Assembly: GCA_012931725.1 (NCBI GenBank)
Contig: CM022949.1
Location: 43,358,189 to 43,422,188, forward strand
DNA from: Litsea cubeba
Lineage: Eukaryota; Streptophyta; Magnoliopsida; Laurales; Lauraceae
Length of the DNA: 64,000 nt
Reading direction: 5' to 3'
Shown here: positions 1-11,100 of the stretch, piece after piece
Numbering within the stretch: the stretch's first letter is position 1
How the letters are laid out: the number at the start of each line of letters is the position of its first letter
Position numbers and translations under genes: made by a program
The notes under the pieces: model-generated
Told to the model about the DNA's origin: nothing
What the model saw: only the letters and a program-made list of their open reading frames with translations
The model's database searches: none

Positions 1-186
1 GGGGAACCGGACCCCGCCCTCGATCACGGCTACTAGGGGGAACGACATCCAACCCTGGGAGTATCTACGGTCGTTGTAAGCGCCAGGGGTCTCTGGCTTA
101 ATGAGGACGTCGTCGAGTATGGCGTACGTCCTCCTGAACTCAGCAATCGCCCCTGGAGTCTCTAACCAGAAACTGTAGGCACCCAT
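1..186 (-). CDS. Antisense ORF of a gag-type LTR element, N-terminal part (putative gypsy-type transposon domain)
   Basis: Read on the minus strand from an ATG at 186, an open frame of 62 codons runs off the left edge. It contains the segment GWMSFPLVAVIEGGVRFP, which matches a segment at the same place in the plus-strand ORF at 48842 (GWMPFPLISVIEGGVRFP), and both start with M-G and an aromatic/aliphatic stretch. This is the N-terminus of the family usually annotated as putative gypsy-type transposon or plant transposon protein (PF04195-like). The element it belongs to reads on the plus strand: PPT at 728-743 and LTR at 744. The ORF is therefore antisense to gag and sits in the 3' part of the element. 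Its role is unknown. The product cannot be judged complete because most of it is off-window. Confidence 0.7.
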   Translation of the reverse strand, partial: MGAYSFWLETPGAIAEFRRTYAILDDVLIKPETPGAYNDRRYSQGWMSFPLVAVIEGGVRFP

Positions 187-743
187 TTTTTAAAAAGAAG
201 AAGAAACCCTAAACCGCATAAACGAGCAAGGAAAGAAGAACTTACGAAGACGAGGAGTGAAATGGGATCCAAACTAGCGGAGGTTTAATCTCGGCAACAC
301 TTCTCTTCAGGCGAACCCTCTCCTGCAGAGCTCTCTTCTTCTCCGGCGAAAGCAAAAGTAGAGAATGGGGAAACCCTAGCCTCCCATATTAATAAAGGGG
401 GGAAGGGCGCCCTTTCGAAATTTTGAGAACGCACGTGCTGGACATCCCCTTGGGTGTCATACACATCGCCCCAAATACTGTACGCGCCCTTATTAAGCGG
501 CGCACGTCTCCTCGAAACGATTGGACGACCAACCGGATGGTGACACGTAATGTCGTCGGTACGTCTCCTACATCAATCAGAGAGCATCATTTATTACCTC
601 GGGCAGTCGCAACGACTCCAGATAAAGACCAAACGTCAGTAGCCGAAATCGAGATGAAAGCCACTCCAGAAGATTCTCCCATCTTACAGCTTCCGACCTC
701 AAAGAGTTGGGAAACTCCAAGAAGTCAGAAGCTAGGGAGCAAT
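187..743 (-). promoter_or_regulatory. Leader and putative promoter of the antisense ORF, plus the polypurine tract
   Basis: Between the antisense ATG and the LTR the minus strand carries a TATA-like stretch (about 384-397, TTATTAATATGG), then a pyrimidine-rich leader of about 190 bases. The same order (TATA-like box, about 230 bases of C/T-rich leader, ATG) occurs at 48597-48842 in the second element. At 728-743 the plus strand reads agaagctagggagcaat, the polypurine tract directly before the LTR; the other element has nearly the same tract. Promoter activity is inferred, not shown. Confidence 0.4.
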
Positions 744-1508
744 TGTGTGGGGATCGTTCATAAGAAGCCAAGATTACATTAGCTCCGGTAATAGTACCAA
801 CTAATAATGTCTCAGCCTTGGCCACGCGCACCACGGAAACAGTGCCAGGGCGCCAACCGAGATCAAGCTTACTACCGACCTCGGTCATTCCTGACCTCGG
901 CAACATGCCCTGGCCTCGGTTACGCATCTTAGCAATAGTGCCGGCATGCTAGCCGAGACAGGGAGTGACAACTGTATTCAGCCATGTCGTGGGACGTGCG
1001 ACAAGACGTGGGCGCGCGTTAAGGTACGCCCTATCGCCCATAATTCCTGACAGAACGGCTTCCAGCGGCTACGTCCACATCAGGGTATGGCTCCAGGCGA
1101 GGCCCGATGGGACTTAGCCCAAAAGGTCAACAGGATATGGCCCGATAGAATTGTCATTTAATGAAACGTGGGCCGATGAGACTGTACCTGTCAAGTACCA
1201 TGATCAAATCATGAGCTTACCAACCAAAGTCAATTTCCCTTCTCTATAAATAGGGAAGCCTTCTCCAACCCAGGTATGCACGATATCGCACTTATAGCCG
1301 TTACTCTGTCTCTCTAAAAAATCTTCATCCTACTGTTGAGTTCTTGAACTAACTTGGGCATCGGAGAGTCTTGCACTAACTACAGCTAGGGTCTTTGATT
1401 GTCTCTCTTCTTCTCCCTTTTCAGGTTCAAGGTATTCTACCTTCATCAAGGAGAGCTAAACCTTTTCCTAATCTATATTATTAAGTCCGTAATTTTTAGG
1501 CACTTACA
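744..1508 (+). repeat. 3' LTR of a Tat-like gag-only element
   Basis: Begins TGTGTGGGGA immediately after a polypurine tract and ends TTACA (TG...CA). It aligns in layout with the LTRs of the element at 47484-55893 read on the minus strand: the same first ten bases, a TATA box (ctctataaatagggaag near 1245), then the motif ggcatcggagagtcttgc near 1358, which matches ggcatcggagagccttgc in the other LTR. The partner LTR and gag are off-window to the left, so the target duplication cannot be tested; the bases after the end are agtcc. The right boundary is certain to within a few bases only. Confidence 0.7.
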
Positions 1509-1894
1509 AGTCCAAACATGCAAACCCAACCCATATGCTAGTCCAATTGGAAATATCAATTCTAACCCCATCCAAAGTAACATGGATCATTATGAACCCT
1601 GAACTATAGAGCCGGATTTGGGTCGGGTTGAGTTAGAAATTTCCAGGTGGCCCTTACACATAGGAACGTGAACCTCATTATTCCTGTTAGGTTTGCTATA
1701 CCCAATCTGAATTGGTTATTAGGAAACATCATATATGCTCCACCTTTTCAACAAAGAAATTTGGTGGCTCATGCATGGTGGGGTCACTGGGGCCCCCTTG
1801 TTGAAAGATCCAAACTAGTTAACCTTTTTATACTATGCATGATCCAAGTGAGGCCATCAAGACATGATGTAACTGACTAGATAAAGCCACATAC
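1509..1894. other. Intron 4 sequence of the CRK gene, no recognisable feature
   Basis: This stretch lies between the LTR and the splice donor of CRK exon 4 (gtatgtgg on the minus strand at 1894-1887). I see no coding similarity, repeat or element end in it. It is ordinary intron sequence. Confidence 0.6.
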
Positions 1895-2105
1895 CAAATA
1901 GAAAGTAGTCCAGGCTTCTGTTTGGAACGTACTCATAGATGAGCAACTTCTCCTCTCCTCTCACACAGCATCCGAAGATTCTAACTAGATTCTTGTGTTG
2001 AAGCTTTGCGACTAATACTACCTCATTCATGAATTCTTTTACACCTTGTCCGGAATTTAGAGACAACCTTTTCACAGCTATTTCTTGCCCATCTGGAAGA
2101 CTACC
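1895..2105 (-). CDS. CRK exon 4 (kinase N-lobe: VAIK lysine, helix C, hinge)
   Basis: Acceptor ttgcag precedes GGTAGTCTTCC; donor gtatgtgg follows TTTCTATTTG. The exon is 211 bases, enters in phase 0 and leaves in phase 1. It encodes GSLPDGQEIAVKRLS through YVPNRSLDYFLF, with the ATP-binding lysine in AVKR and the helix-C glutamate in FMNEV. There are no stops and no degenerate residues, so this exon looks under selection. The next exon, with the catalytic loop, is not in the window. Confidence 0.92.
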
Positions 2106-5100
2106 CTGCAATTAGAAAACAAACGACTTAACATAAACTACTTCAATTTCAAAGAGCCTGATAAACAAAAAAATAGGAAAATTATTTAGGCCCTATGCAA
2201 CAAAATTATTTCCTTTAACCGTGAATTTTATGTGATACCATGGTAGGACCTACAAGCCGTCTTATATGAGGGCATGTGGACCCCACCATGATCTATTATG
2301 ATCTCTTTACGTGTTTACTCAATCTTAAGAGTCATGAAGATTAATGGTTCGGCCCCACCTACCCAGTTGAAGTCATATGGGTTAGTGTAGCCTGTCTAGT
2401 GGAGGAAATATGTGGGACTCATATATTTAGTTTTCAAGATCGTGTGTGTAATCTATTAATAAATGATTAAATCATGATGTGACTCACTGGTACAAATGAT
2501 GAAATCTTAGCAGCCATTCTACTAACTAATTCACATGGGAATCATCACACTAAAATGATAATATCATGGTTGAACCACCTCATATTTATGGAGGACCAAA
2601 ATGACGCTAGCTAGGGACATGCGTGCACATCTTTGAGTGCATGAGTTCGAGATCCTAAATAATAATGTCATGGCAAATTTTTTCTTCTTCTTGACAAGGG
2701 TGTGTCCGGCTTCTTTTAGAACCCCCAGGCACGTGAAGTCCATACTTCCCTCGCGCACCAGGAAAATCAGATTTTCGCCTGGGCAAGTGGCCCCAGGGAG
2801 AGAGCGCGAGTTTAAAATTGTTGCAGCATTAGGTTTTTGAGCCGTGGTATTAGCCAACTGTGCTACCCCTCATATTCAAGTCATGGCGGATTCACCCTAC
2901 TTAAATGATGGAATGTGATATCATGGGGTCTTACCTGCCTAATAACTTTTATACCCCATAACCATTTTACCCAAATCTTTATTAAGTTGATTTTAACTAG
3001 ATGGATCAATCCTTAACTGAATTCCAGATCATGAGGATTGATGAGTCAGGCCCAAATGACCCAACCCATGAGGATGAGTCACGTCAGAATAGCCCAATGA
3101 GCCAAGGTCCAAATCAGTGGAAGCCCGATTGATCCGTTCAGGTCCAGGTCCAGATCCACATACCTTGGCCACGTCAAGGTTAACACGTTGATGCGGAGAA
3201 GTCATCCTCAACCTGCTCTCTCCGAGTCCAACTGAGGATATTAACTACCTCGTCTATCGGGGGCAGTTCGAGGCTCCTTGTGAGCGATGGCGGAAGGTCC
3301 TCCCCATCTGTTAGGGGAGGGTTATAAATAGAAGACCACATCGTCACTTGGGAGGGGGGAAAAATCTATCTATCTTCTACACGATCTCCATTATTGTAAT
3401 CCTTTGGGACTCTCAATACAAAATTATATTTCTAAAGTGGACGTAGGTCAGATTGACCGAACCACTATAATCTCTCTCTTCTTTATTATTGCATTAATTA
3501 TCTATTACTCGACCGGTGTTATCCGAATCAACATTTTGGCATCATCAGTTTGGCGCCGTCTGTGGGAAGAGAAAAAAAATCAAATACTTTTGAAATTATG
3601 GTGATCAGCACGAGATCGGTGAGACGTGAGGATAATCCCACTGAAAATGGGCGCCCAACAAGCCCAAGCCCTTCCAGGCGTCCAGGCCCCCCTAGGCGGG
3701 GAGAGGATGTTCCTCCACCGAATGACCCTCCCCCAAATGCTCCTGCTCCCACTCCTCAACAAATGATGGAGACTATGCAGCAGCTGGTGACTCAAAACCA
3801 GCAGATGTTATAACTCATGCTCACGGGGCAAGGAGGAGCACAGTTTGGTGGAGTACCGCAGGAAGTACCACTCCCGAGGCATTCGCTGCTCCACGACGGG
3901 GAGCACCTGAACTGGGCGCCCATCCCCATGGCGCCCAGGGTAGAGGAGCACACCACCTGGGCACCCATCCCCATGGCGCCCAGGGTAGAAGAGCACACCC
4001 CCTGGGCGCCCATCCCCATGGCGCCCAGGGTAGAAGAGCACACCCCCTGGGCGCCCATCCCCATGGCGCCCAGGGCCGGGGAGCACACTTCGGCGTTCAT
4101 CCCCTTGGCCCCCAGGACCCCTCTGCTGGAGCTCCCCAAGTCGCCTCGCACGGGATACTCTTGGTCGATCCTCAAGGTCGCGCCCATCACGAAGTTCCTC
4201 CACCTCCCGGTGGAGCCCAGCTTGGAGGACCCCCACCTCCGGGTGGAGCGAATCGCGTAAGACTTCCACCTCCTCCCTCTTCTTCTAATGGAGAGGATCC
4301 TCATTTCCAAGAAGGGGAGAGTGAAAACCAAAGCATTGAGGAGGGAAGTTATTTTCCTGACCTATCCAGGGAAGCTCCCAATCCCTGGGATGAAAAGATC
4401 AAAGAGATTCAGAATCAGCTGGGAGAATTCCACAACGCCATGAAGGCGCAGGCCCCAGAAACAGTGGATCACCTAGTCGGGCGAACGGACACACCGTTCA
4501 AGCCCGATGTGGTGGACTACCCGCTTCCCCAGAAGTTCAAGATGCCGTCCATGGAGACCTTTGATGGAAGAAAGGATCCATTGGACCACCTGGAGACGTA
4601 CAAGACCAAAATGCAGCTGCATAGTATCCCTGACGAGATTATGTGTAGGGCATTCCCAACCACACTGAAGGGTTCTGCCCGCCTGTGGTTTGCCAGTCTC
4701 GCCCCAGCCTCCATCGCCACCTTTTGGGAATTGAGCAAGTCCTTCGTGTCACACTTCATCGAAGGACGCCGCCACCAGAAGCCTGCCACACACCTGCTCA
4801 GCATAAAGCAGGATACAAATGAGAACCTCAGGAGTTACCTCACTCGTTTTAACGAGGAGGTACTTCAAATCGAAGAGCCTAATGATAAGGTGTCCATGAC
4901 AGCCTTCATGGGAGGCCTCCGCTCATCAAGCTTCCTTTTCTCATTAATGAAGCGCCCACTAAAGAGCATGCCGGAGTTACTGGCAAAGGCCCTGAAGTAC
5001 ATGAATGCTGAAGATATCACAAGGGCCAGGCGAGGGGAGTCCTCCAGAGCAGTCGACAAGGGGAAGGGGCGAGACAGAGAGGAAAGGAAGGATACAAGCT

Positions 5101-8100
5101 ACAAGCGAAGCAGGACAGAGAGGCTACCTGTCAGAGACCAACTCGGTCGTGCTCCGCCGAGAGACAAACAAGCATTCACTCCTCGTGATGCAGCGGTTGA
5201 ACACATTACCAGGGAACGCGGAACTGTTGAAGAGGTATTACCAGTAATACCGTAAGAGAGTCAAAGTAGTGAGGGTTTGGGGGCTTGATTTTTTCAACTT
5301 TGTTTCATGTTGTGTAGCACTAAACAATGGATTAATAAAATCATTTTTTATCAGTGCTACAAATTGTTTAAAAAAAAAAAGAGTCCCCTGCCCTCTAATC
5401 ACTCTCAAAGTTGTCCTCGGCATCACCATCGACATCATCAGAGCTGCCACTACAATCATCAAGCGCCTCAGTCGGCACGAAGCCTAAGAGGGCAATATCT
5501 GGGAAAGCAGTTCTCTCATGTACCGCCCCAATCACTGTCTCCATAACGGTCTCTCTAAGCATCACCCTCTCACGGGTCTGTACAAGCTCAGCCTCATTGA
5601 GCGAAGCCCTCTCGCGGGTCTTCAGAAGCTCAGCCTCATTGAGCGAAGCCCTCTCGCGGGTCTTCAGAAGCTCACCTCATTTGAGCGAAGCCCTCTCGCG
5701 GGTCTTCAGAAGCTCACCTCACTGAGCGAAGCCCTCTCGCGGGTCTTCAGAAGCTCAGCCTCACTGAGCAAAGCCTTCTCGCGGGTCTTCATAAGCTCAG
5801 CTTCACTGAGCGAAGCCCTCTCAAGGTCCTTCATAAGCTCAGCCTCTGCCTTGGCCGCCCTCTCTTAGGCTGCTAAGAGTTCGGTCTCAAGCCTGGTCGC
5901 CCTCTCGCCGCGAAAAGATCAGCCTCGGAAGCCTTCTAGCTAGTGCAGCCCTCTCCTCAGCCTGAGAAGCTCTCTCATTTTCGACGCTGCAGCGACTACG
6001 CCCGCACCCGCTGCTGCAGCCTAGGATCTGGAGCAATCTTTCTAGCAAGTTGCAGGCTCATCTTCTTCTTTTGGGATGACCCATCAAAAGTTACCAAGGG
6101 GCAGAGTCTTGGAATTTACATATGCTAAGGGATATATCATGCGCTTCGCAGAGGGGTCTGGGGGTGTCCCCCGACGGGGGCCGAGCTGCCCGGTCAGCTC
6201 GCGGGGGCCCAGGGGGCAGCGCCCCCAGCGGGGGATTGGGGGCAGCGCCCCGAAAAAAAAAAAGATATGTAACGGCCGCCACGGGACGAGGAACTCACTC
6301 CCCCGGGCGCCCATCACTCTCCCGGACGCCTAGACCTTCTCCCCAGGCGCCCAGGCCTTCAGCGCGTCGCCCTGCGCAGCCTCGCCCTCACCCAGCAGGG
6401 GCGCCCGCAGCCTGGCGGGCGCCCACCTCCTCCTCGCCCACCAGCGCAGGTCGTCCTCGCCCATCGCGGGATCGCCGGAGGCGCCAGCGCCGCCCGCAGG
6501 GGCGCCCACCTCCTCACCCAGCAGCGCAGGTCGTCCTCGCCCATCGCGGGATCGCCGGAGGCGCCAGCGCCGCACGCAGGGGCGCCCACCTCCTCCTCGC
6601 CCAGCAGCGCAATGTCGCCCTCGCCCGCATTGCCTCCTCGCCCAGCAGCGCAGGGGCGCCCGCAGCCTGGCGGGCGCCCACCTCCTCCTCGCCCAGCAGC
6701 GCAGGTCGTCCTCGCCCATCGCGGGATTGCCGGAGGCGCCAGCGTCGCCCGCAGGGGCGCCCACCTCCTCCTCGCCCATCAGCGCAGTGCGCCCACCTCG
6801 TCCTTGCCCGCCAGACTTCTCCCTCGGGCGCCCAGACCAAATCCCCCGGGCACCCAGGAACTTCTCCCCCGGGCGCCCAGCCCAAATCCCCTGGGCGCCC
6901 AGGCCTTCTCCCCCGGGCGCCTAGACCTTCTCCCCTGGCCGGGTTCTGAAGCTCGCCCAACCAGGATTAAAACCGGAAAAGAGGAAAAAGATTTTGGAGG
7001 GAGAAGAGACCTGAATCTACCAATGCCCCCTTTCAAAAAATTATTTGGACACGGGGCATTGACGGGCAAATGATGAGTCAGGCCCAAATGACCCAACCCA
7101 TGAGGATGAGTCACGTCAGAATAGCCCAATGAGCCAAGGTCCAAATCAGTGGAAGGCCGATTGATCCGTTCAGGTCCAGGTCCAGATCCACATACCTTGG
7201 CCATGTCAAGGTTAACACGTTGATGCGGAAGAAGTCATCCTCAACCTGCTCTCTCCGAGTCCAACTGAGGATATTAACTGCCTCGTCTATCGGGGGCAGT
7301 TCGAGGCTCCTTGTGAGCGATGGCGGAAGGTCCTCCCCATCTGTTATGGGAGGGTTATAAATAGAAGACCCCATCGTCACTTGGGAGGGGGGAAAATCTA
7401 TCTATCTGCTACACGATCTCCATTATTGTAATCCTTTGGGACTCTCAATACAAAATTATATTTCTAAAGTGGACGTAGGTCAGATTGACCGAACCACTAT
7501 AATCTCTCTCTTCTTTATTATTGCATTAATTATCTATTACTCGACCGGTGTTGTCCGAATCAACATTTTGGCATCATCAAGGATAATGGTAGAAATTACA
7601 GAATTAAATTTTCTCCAGAAAAGAATATACAGAATATAAGCCATTCAATCATCCCTGTTAAAAATAAGTGCCCAAATGAAATCTCTTCCTCAGATGAAAT
7701 TGTCATATGGATCGGGATCGTTCTGATTACGCTAGCAGCCTAAAGACTTGTAATCAGGTCAGTTCACAATCCTATATATTGAACCTGTACCTACCTTCTT
7801 TTTTCTTTTTTTTTGCTTGTGGCCCACTGGTCAGAAGGGAGGAAAGCAAACCTCCCACTAGGGATCGATCCCTGGTGGGAGGGGTGGGAGTGAGAGGGCT
7901 TACCAACAGGCCCTCTCTGTATTCCCAACCTGTACCTACCTTGTTATCAAAGGACTAGTATAGTTTTTTTGTAGGGATGCAAAGAGGTTAGATTCAGAAC
8001 CGAACCAGGGTGGCTCCGGACACAAATCCTTCTTCACATATTTGGATTGGGATCCAGTATTTACTTAAAAATAATGAATTTAGTCTCGAATTAGGATTCA

Positions 8101-11100
8101 AAATAAGATGTAGAGTGCATTAATATGGTTGGATAAAAGAGCTTCGTATTAAAAATTTTAATATATGAGTGGGGCTATTATATGGTATATGATTCAAGTA
8201 CGCCCGTCAAAGGGCCAGGCCGGGCAGGGCTTAGGGTTGTCTTTTTCTTACCCTCAACATATGTAGGGTCGGGCTTGGGTGGGCCAAAGCCCTCAAAGGG
8301 CGTACTCTACCTAGGCCCTTGCCCTACTCTCGGGGGCCAGGGCCAAGCATAGGGCATAGACACAAGAAAACTAAATTTTAATATATTTTTTTCTACATTG
8401 TCATCGAGCATCAAGTGTCAACAAAATATTAACCCTCCTAGTTTGAAACTTTACTAACATAGTAAAAGTCAAATAAAGCCTCCATTTTTCAGACAAGATG
8501 TCACATCAAAATCACTTTAATTCAAAACTCCCTCCATCTTTTTCGAAAAAGGTAAAAAAGCAAACACCTTTATCCACTAAAATAAAAAAAAGCTCCACTT
8601 TCCCATACAAAAAGTAAAAAAATTTTTATAAAAAATAATTAAAAATAAAATACCATCATAACCCACTTATATTTTATTCTTTCTTCAAAATCAGCTTTAC
8701 TTTACTTTACTCTATTAGTAGAGTTGCCAAACTGGCCCGGGATTTGGGACTGACAATGCTTGCAATAAGAAACATGTCGAGTCCAAAAGATTATTTGATT
8801 GGCCAATGGAAGATTATTAATTATGTAAAACCAAATAAATAAAAACTTCTAATGGTACTACACTTAATAGTTAATACTATATTCAAAATTTAACAATTTA
8901 CTCTTCTTTTAACATATCGAAAAGGTCATTCGTTCATCACTATTATCGTATTCATTGTCACTATGTTCCTCACCATATAACCAATTCTATCCATAAACTC
9001 TGACCTCTATCGTCTTTGTTTTAAACAAGTTCACTTTAGGATAACAAGAAGAGAAATGCTGGAGAAAGCTATCGTGAGTTGGTTGTCTAAGAAAACCTTC
9101 TCAACTCTAATTACAGAAACTTATAAAGTATAGAACAAATCATGTAGATTACAATAGGATTATTACTAAACCTAATCTGGTAAAGGTATGGTACATTGCA
9201 AGGCTTTAGAAAAAAGTTCTCAAAATTTTGTATTATGTCGTTTGTAGTAGCTTACTTCTTTATTTTTCTACTGAATAAGTCTTCTAAGATATGTTTGACA
9301 GTGTGAGTGTGTATTTGTGTGTCACATGATTCCTTCAAATTATCAATAAGTTTTGAATTTTGGCATATTTTTCTTAATTCCCCTATACAATGAAAGTGTT
9401 GCATGTGCCTTTAGAATGGACCTATTTATTTATGCTGACATATTTAGTAATAATAATTTTACAAAAACTAGCTAATTTTATATATGAGAATAATTTTTAA
9501 ATATGAAACCCACCCCCTCCCCCAAAGGTCTAGGTTGAAGCTAAGTAAACTTTCAAATATGGATATAACTAAAGTTGTTAAGCCAAAACAAATATGTGCT
9601 TAATAAGTTAATGTAAGTGTACCTTCAGATCCTCCAGTAGAATCATAGAAGTACCCAATTTCGGATTTGAATGTTCCACATTCTATACGCAACGATCTCA
9701 ATCTGGATCTAAATCTCTCCCAAATTCAAAAACTAGTTCCATGCCCTCTTTATTCAAATTTGGAGAGATTTTGATGCTCAATAATAAAATAATTTAGCCA
9801 AGATGGGAACAATGAGCCCTTTCCTGGTTTGGGCAATCTATTCTCTTGTAGTCATTTGTCCTATTTCCTTTTCTGCAATGAATTCTCATTACCAAAAATG
9901 AGAACAAAGAAAGAAAGAAGAGGATTTTACCGATTTTACCGAAAAAAACAGATTAGGTGACTACCATACCAAAAAGGTAATTTTAAGTGCCCTTGCATCA
10001 AATCAGTCATTTTGTCCGGAAACGTATTTTTTTTAACATTCTCTACTAGGGTCCCTATCGACCTTTTTATTTTAATGTTGCGGGTCTCTAGCGACCCTGC
10101 CTTCGACCCATTCATACATTTTACGGCATGAAAGCCCTGTTTTTTCTCTTGTTTGTTTCCTTCTTCTTCCTTAGTGCCGACTGCGACTGCACATTAGCTG
10201 CCAGGCATATTCACAGTGGTTCATAGCGGTCCTCCATCGAGCCACTGTGGTCCCCTCCAACGCCCTCTTTGTCGAATGTATTTTTCGTAAAAAAAACATT
10301 TTTTTTCATTTTCATTTGTCATCTCATGGTCAATTGGGTTGTGCCGTTGCCATCCCTTTTGCGATATCGCCTTTCCTTTTGCCACACACCTACTCGCCAC
10401 TTGATAATGAGATTCTAAAAGGGTGATTTGTGCCAGTTGTGTAGCATAACATGGAAGAAAAAAAAAGCCCTAAAATGGTTGAAACCCTTCCTGGAAGACA
10501 ATGGGAAGAGAGCTAAAGAGGAGAATTTCATGCTTGCGGTTTTTAGAAGGTTTTCAAACAGAAATGCCATGGCTTTCATCCACTGTGACTTTGGGCATCG
10601 ATTTGAATAGGCTGAACTCAATATTTGTTGCATTTGTGTCTGAAGTTGTCTCTAGTGTTTCCATTTGGTTTCTGTTCATTTATTTAAGGTCTGAAATATT
10701 GATATTAACTAAGCACAGTCATTGGTATGAAAGCCCCATGGCCAAGGAAGGTTTTGATGAATCTGGATGGTGGAGATGAAAAAGGGCTAAAATCATTTTG
10801 AATGCTTGAGAAATTTGTGGAGGAAAAGAGTGGAGACTTTGGGAGCTCTGAAATCATTTTGGTAGAAGTAACATTCACATTATTACATCACATTAATGGT
10901 CTTCAAGAGATGGGAATATCCTACGAAAGGAAAGCAAGTCGAGCATGGTCGTTTTTTTTTTTTTCAAGAACAGGGAATGAGGGATGAGGTTTTCGTGCAT
11001 TTATAAGCGTATACAGCATGGTCGATAGAGACCCTTAACATTACAAATAAGGTCGATTGAGACCTTACAAACAAAGTAAATGGGAGTTCTGTGAAGGTTA

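Larger units (their letters stand above)
3039..7579 (+). mobile_element. Gag-only LTR retrotransposon (TR-GAG type, Tat-like) A
   Basis: Two 509-bp LTRs (3039-3547 and 7071-7579) are flanked by a perfect 5-bp target duplication, aggat (3034-3038 and 7580-7584). The primer-binding site follows the 5' LTR. Gag is the only sense coding region; no protease, reverse transcriptase or integrase motif exists in the 1.8 kb after it. That 3' part instead holds an antisense coiled-coil ORF remnant and GC-rich repeats. The LTRs differ by about seven substitutions and two one-base indels, so the insertion is older than the SIRE element at 32612. It must have been mobilised by enzymes supplied in trans. 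It lies in CRK intron 3. Confidence 0.9.

Noticed and set aside
3792..4331. Minus-strand frames over the gag repeat region
   Set aside because: They mirror the 45-bp repeats that are open in several frames; the plus frame carries the gag domain.
6122..6960. Long frames on both strands in the GC-rich repeat block
   Set aside because: Extreme P/R/A composition from tandem repeats, equal openness on both strands, no domain.
8190..8360. hAT element
   Set aside because: One end resembles a hAT terminus but no inverted partner or 8-bp duplication was found.
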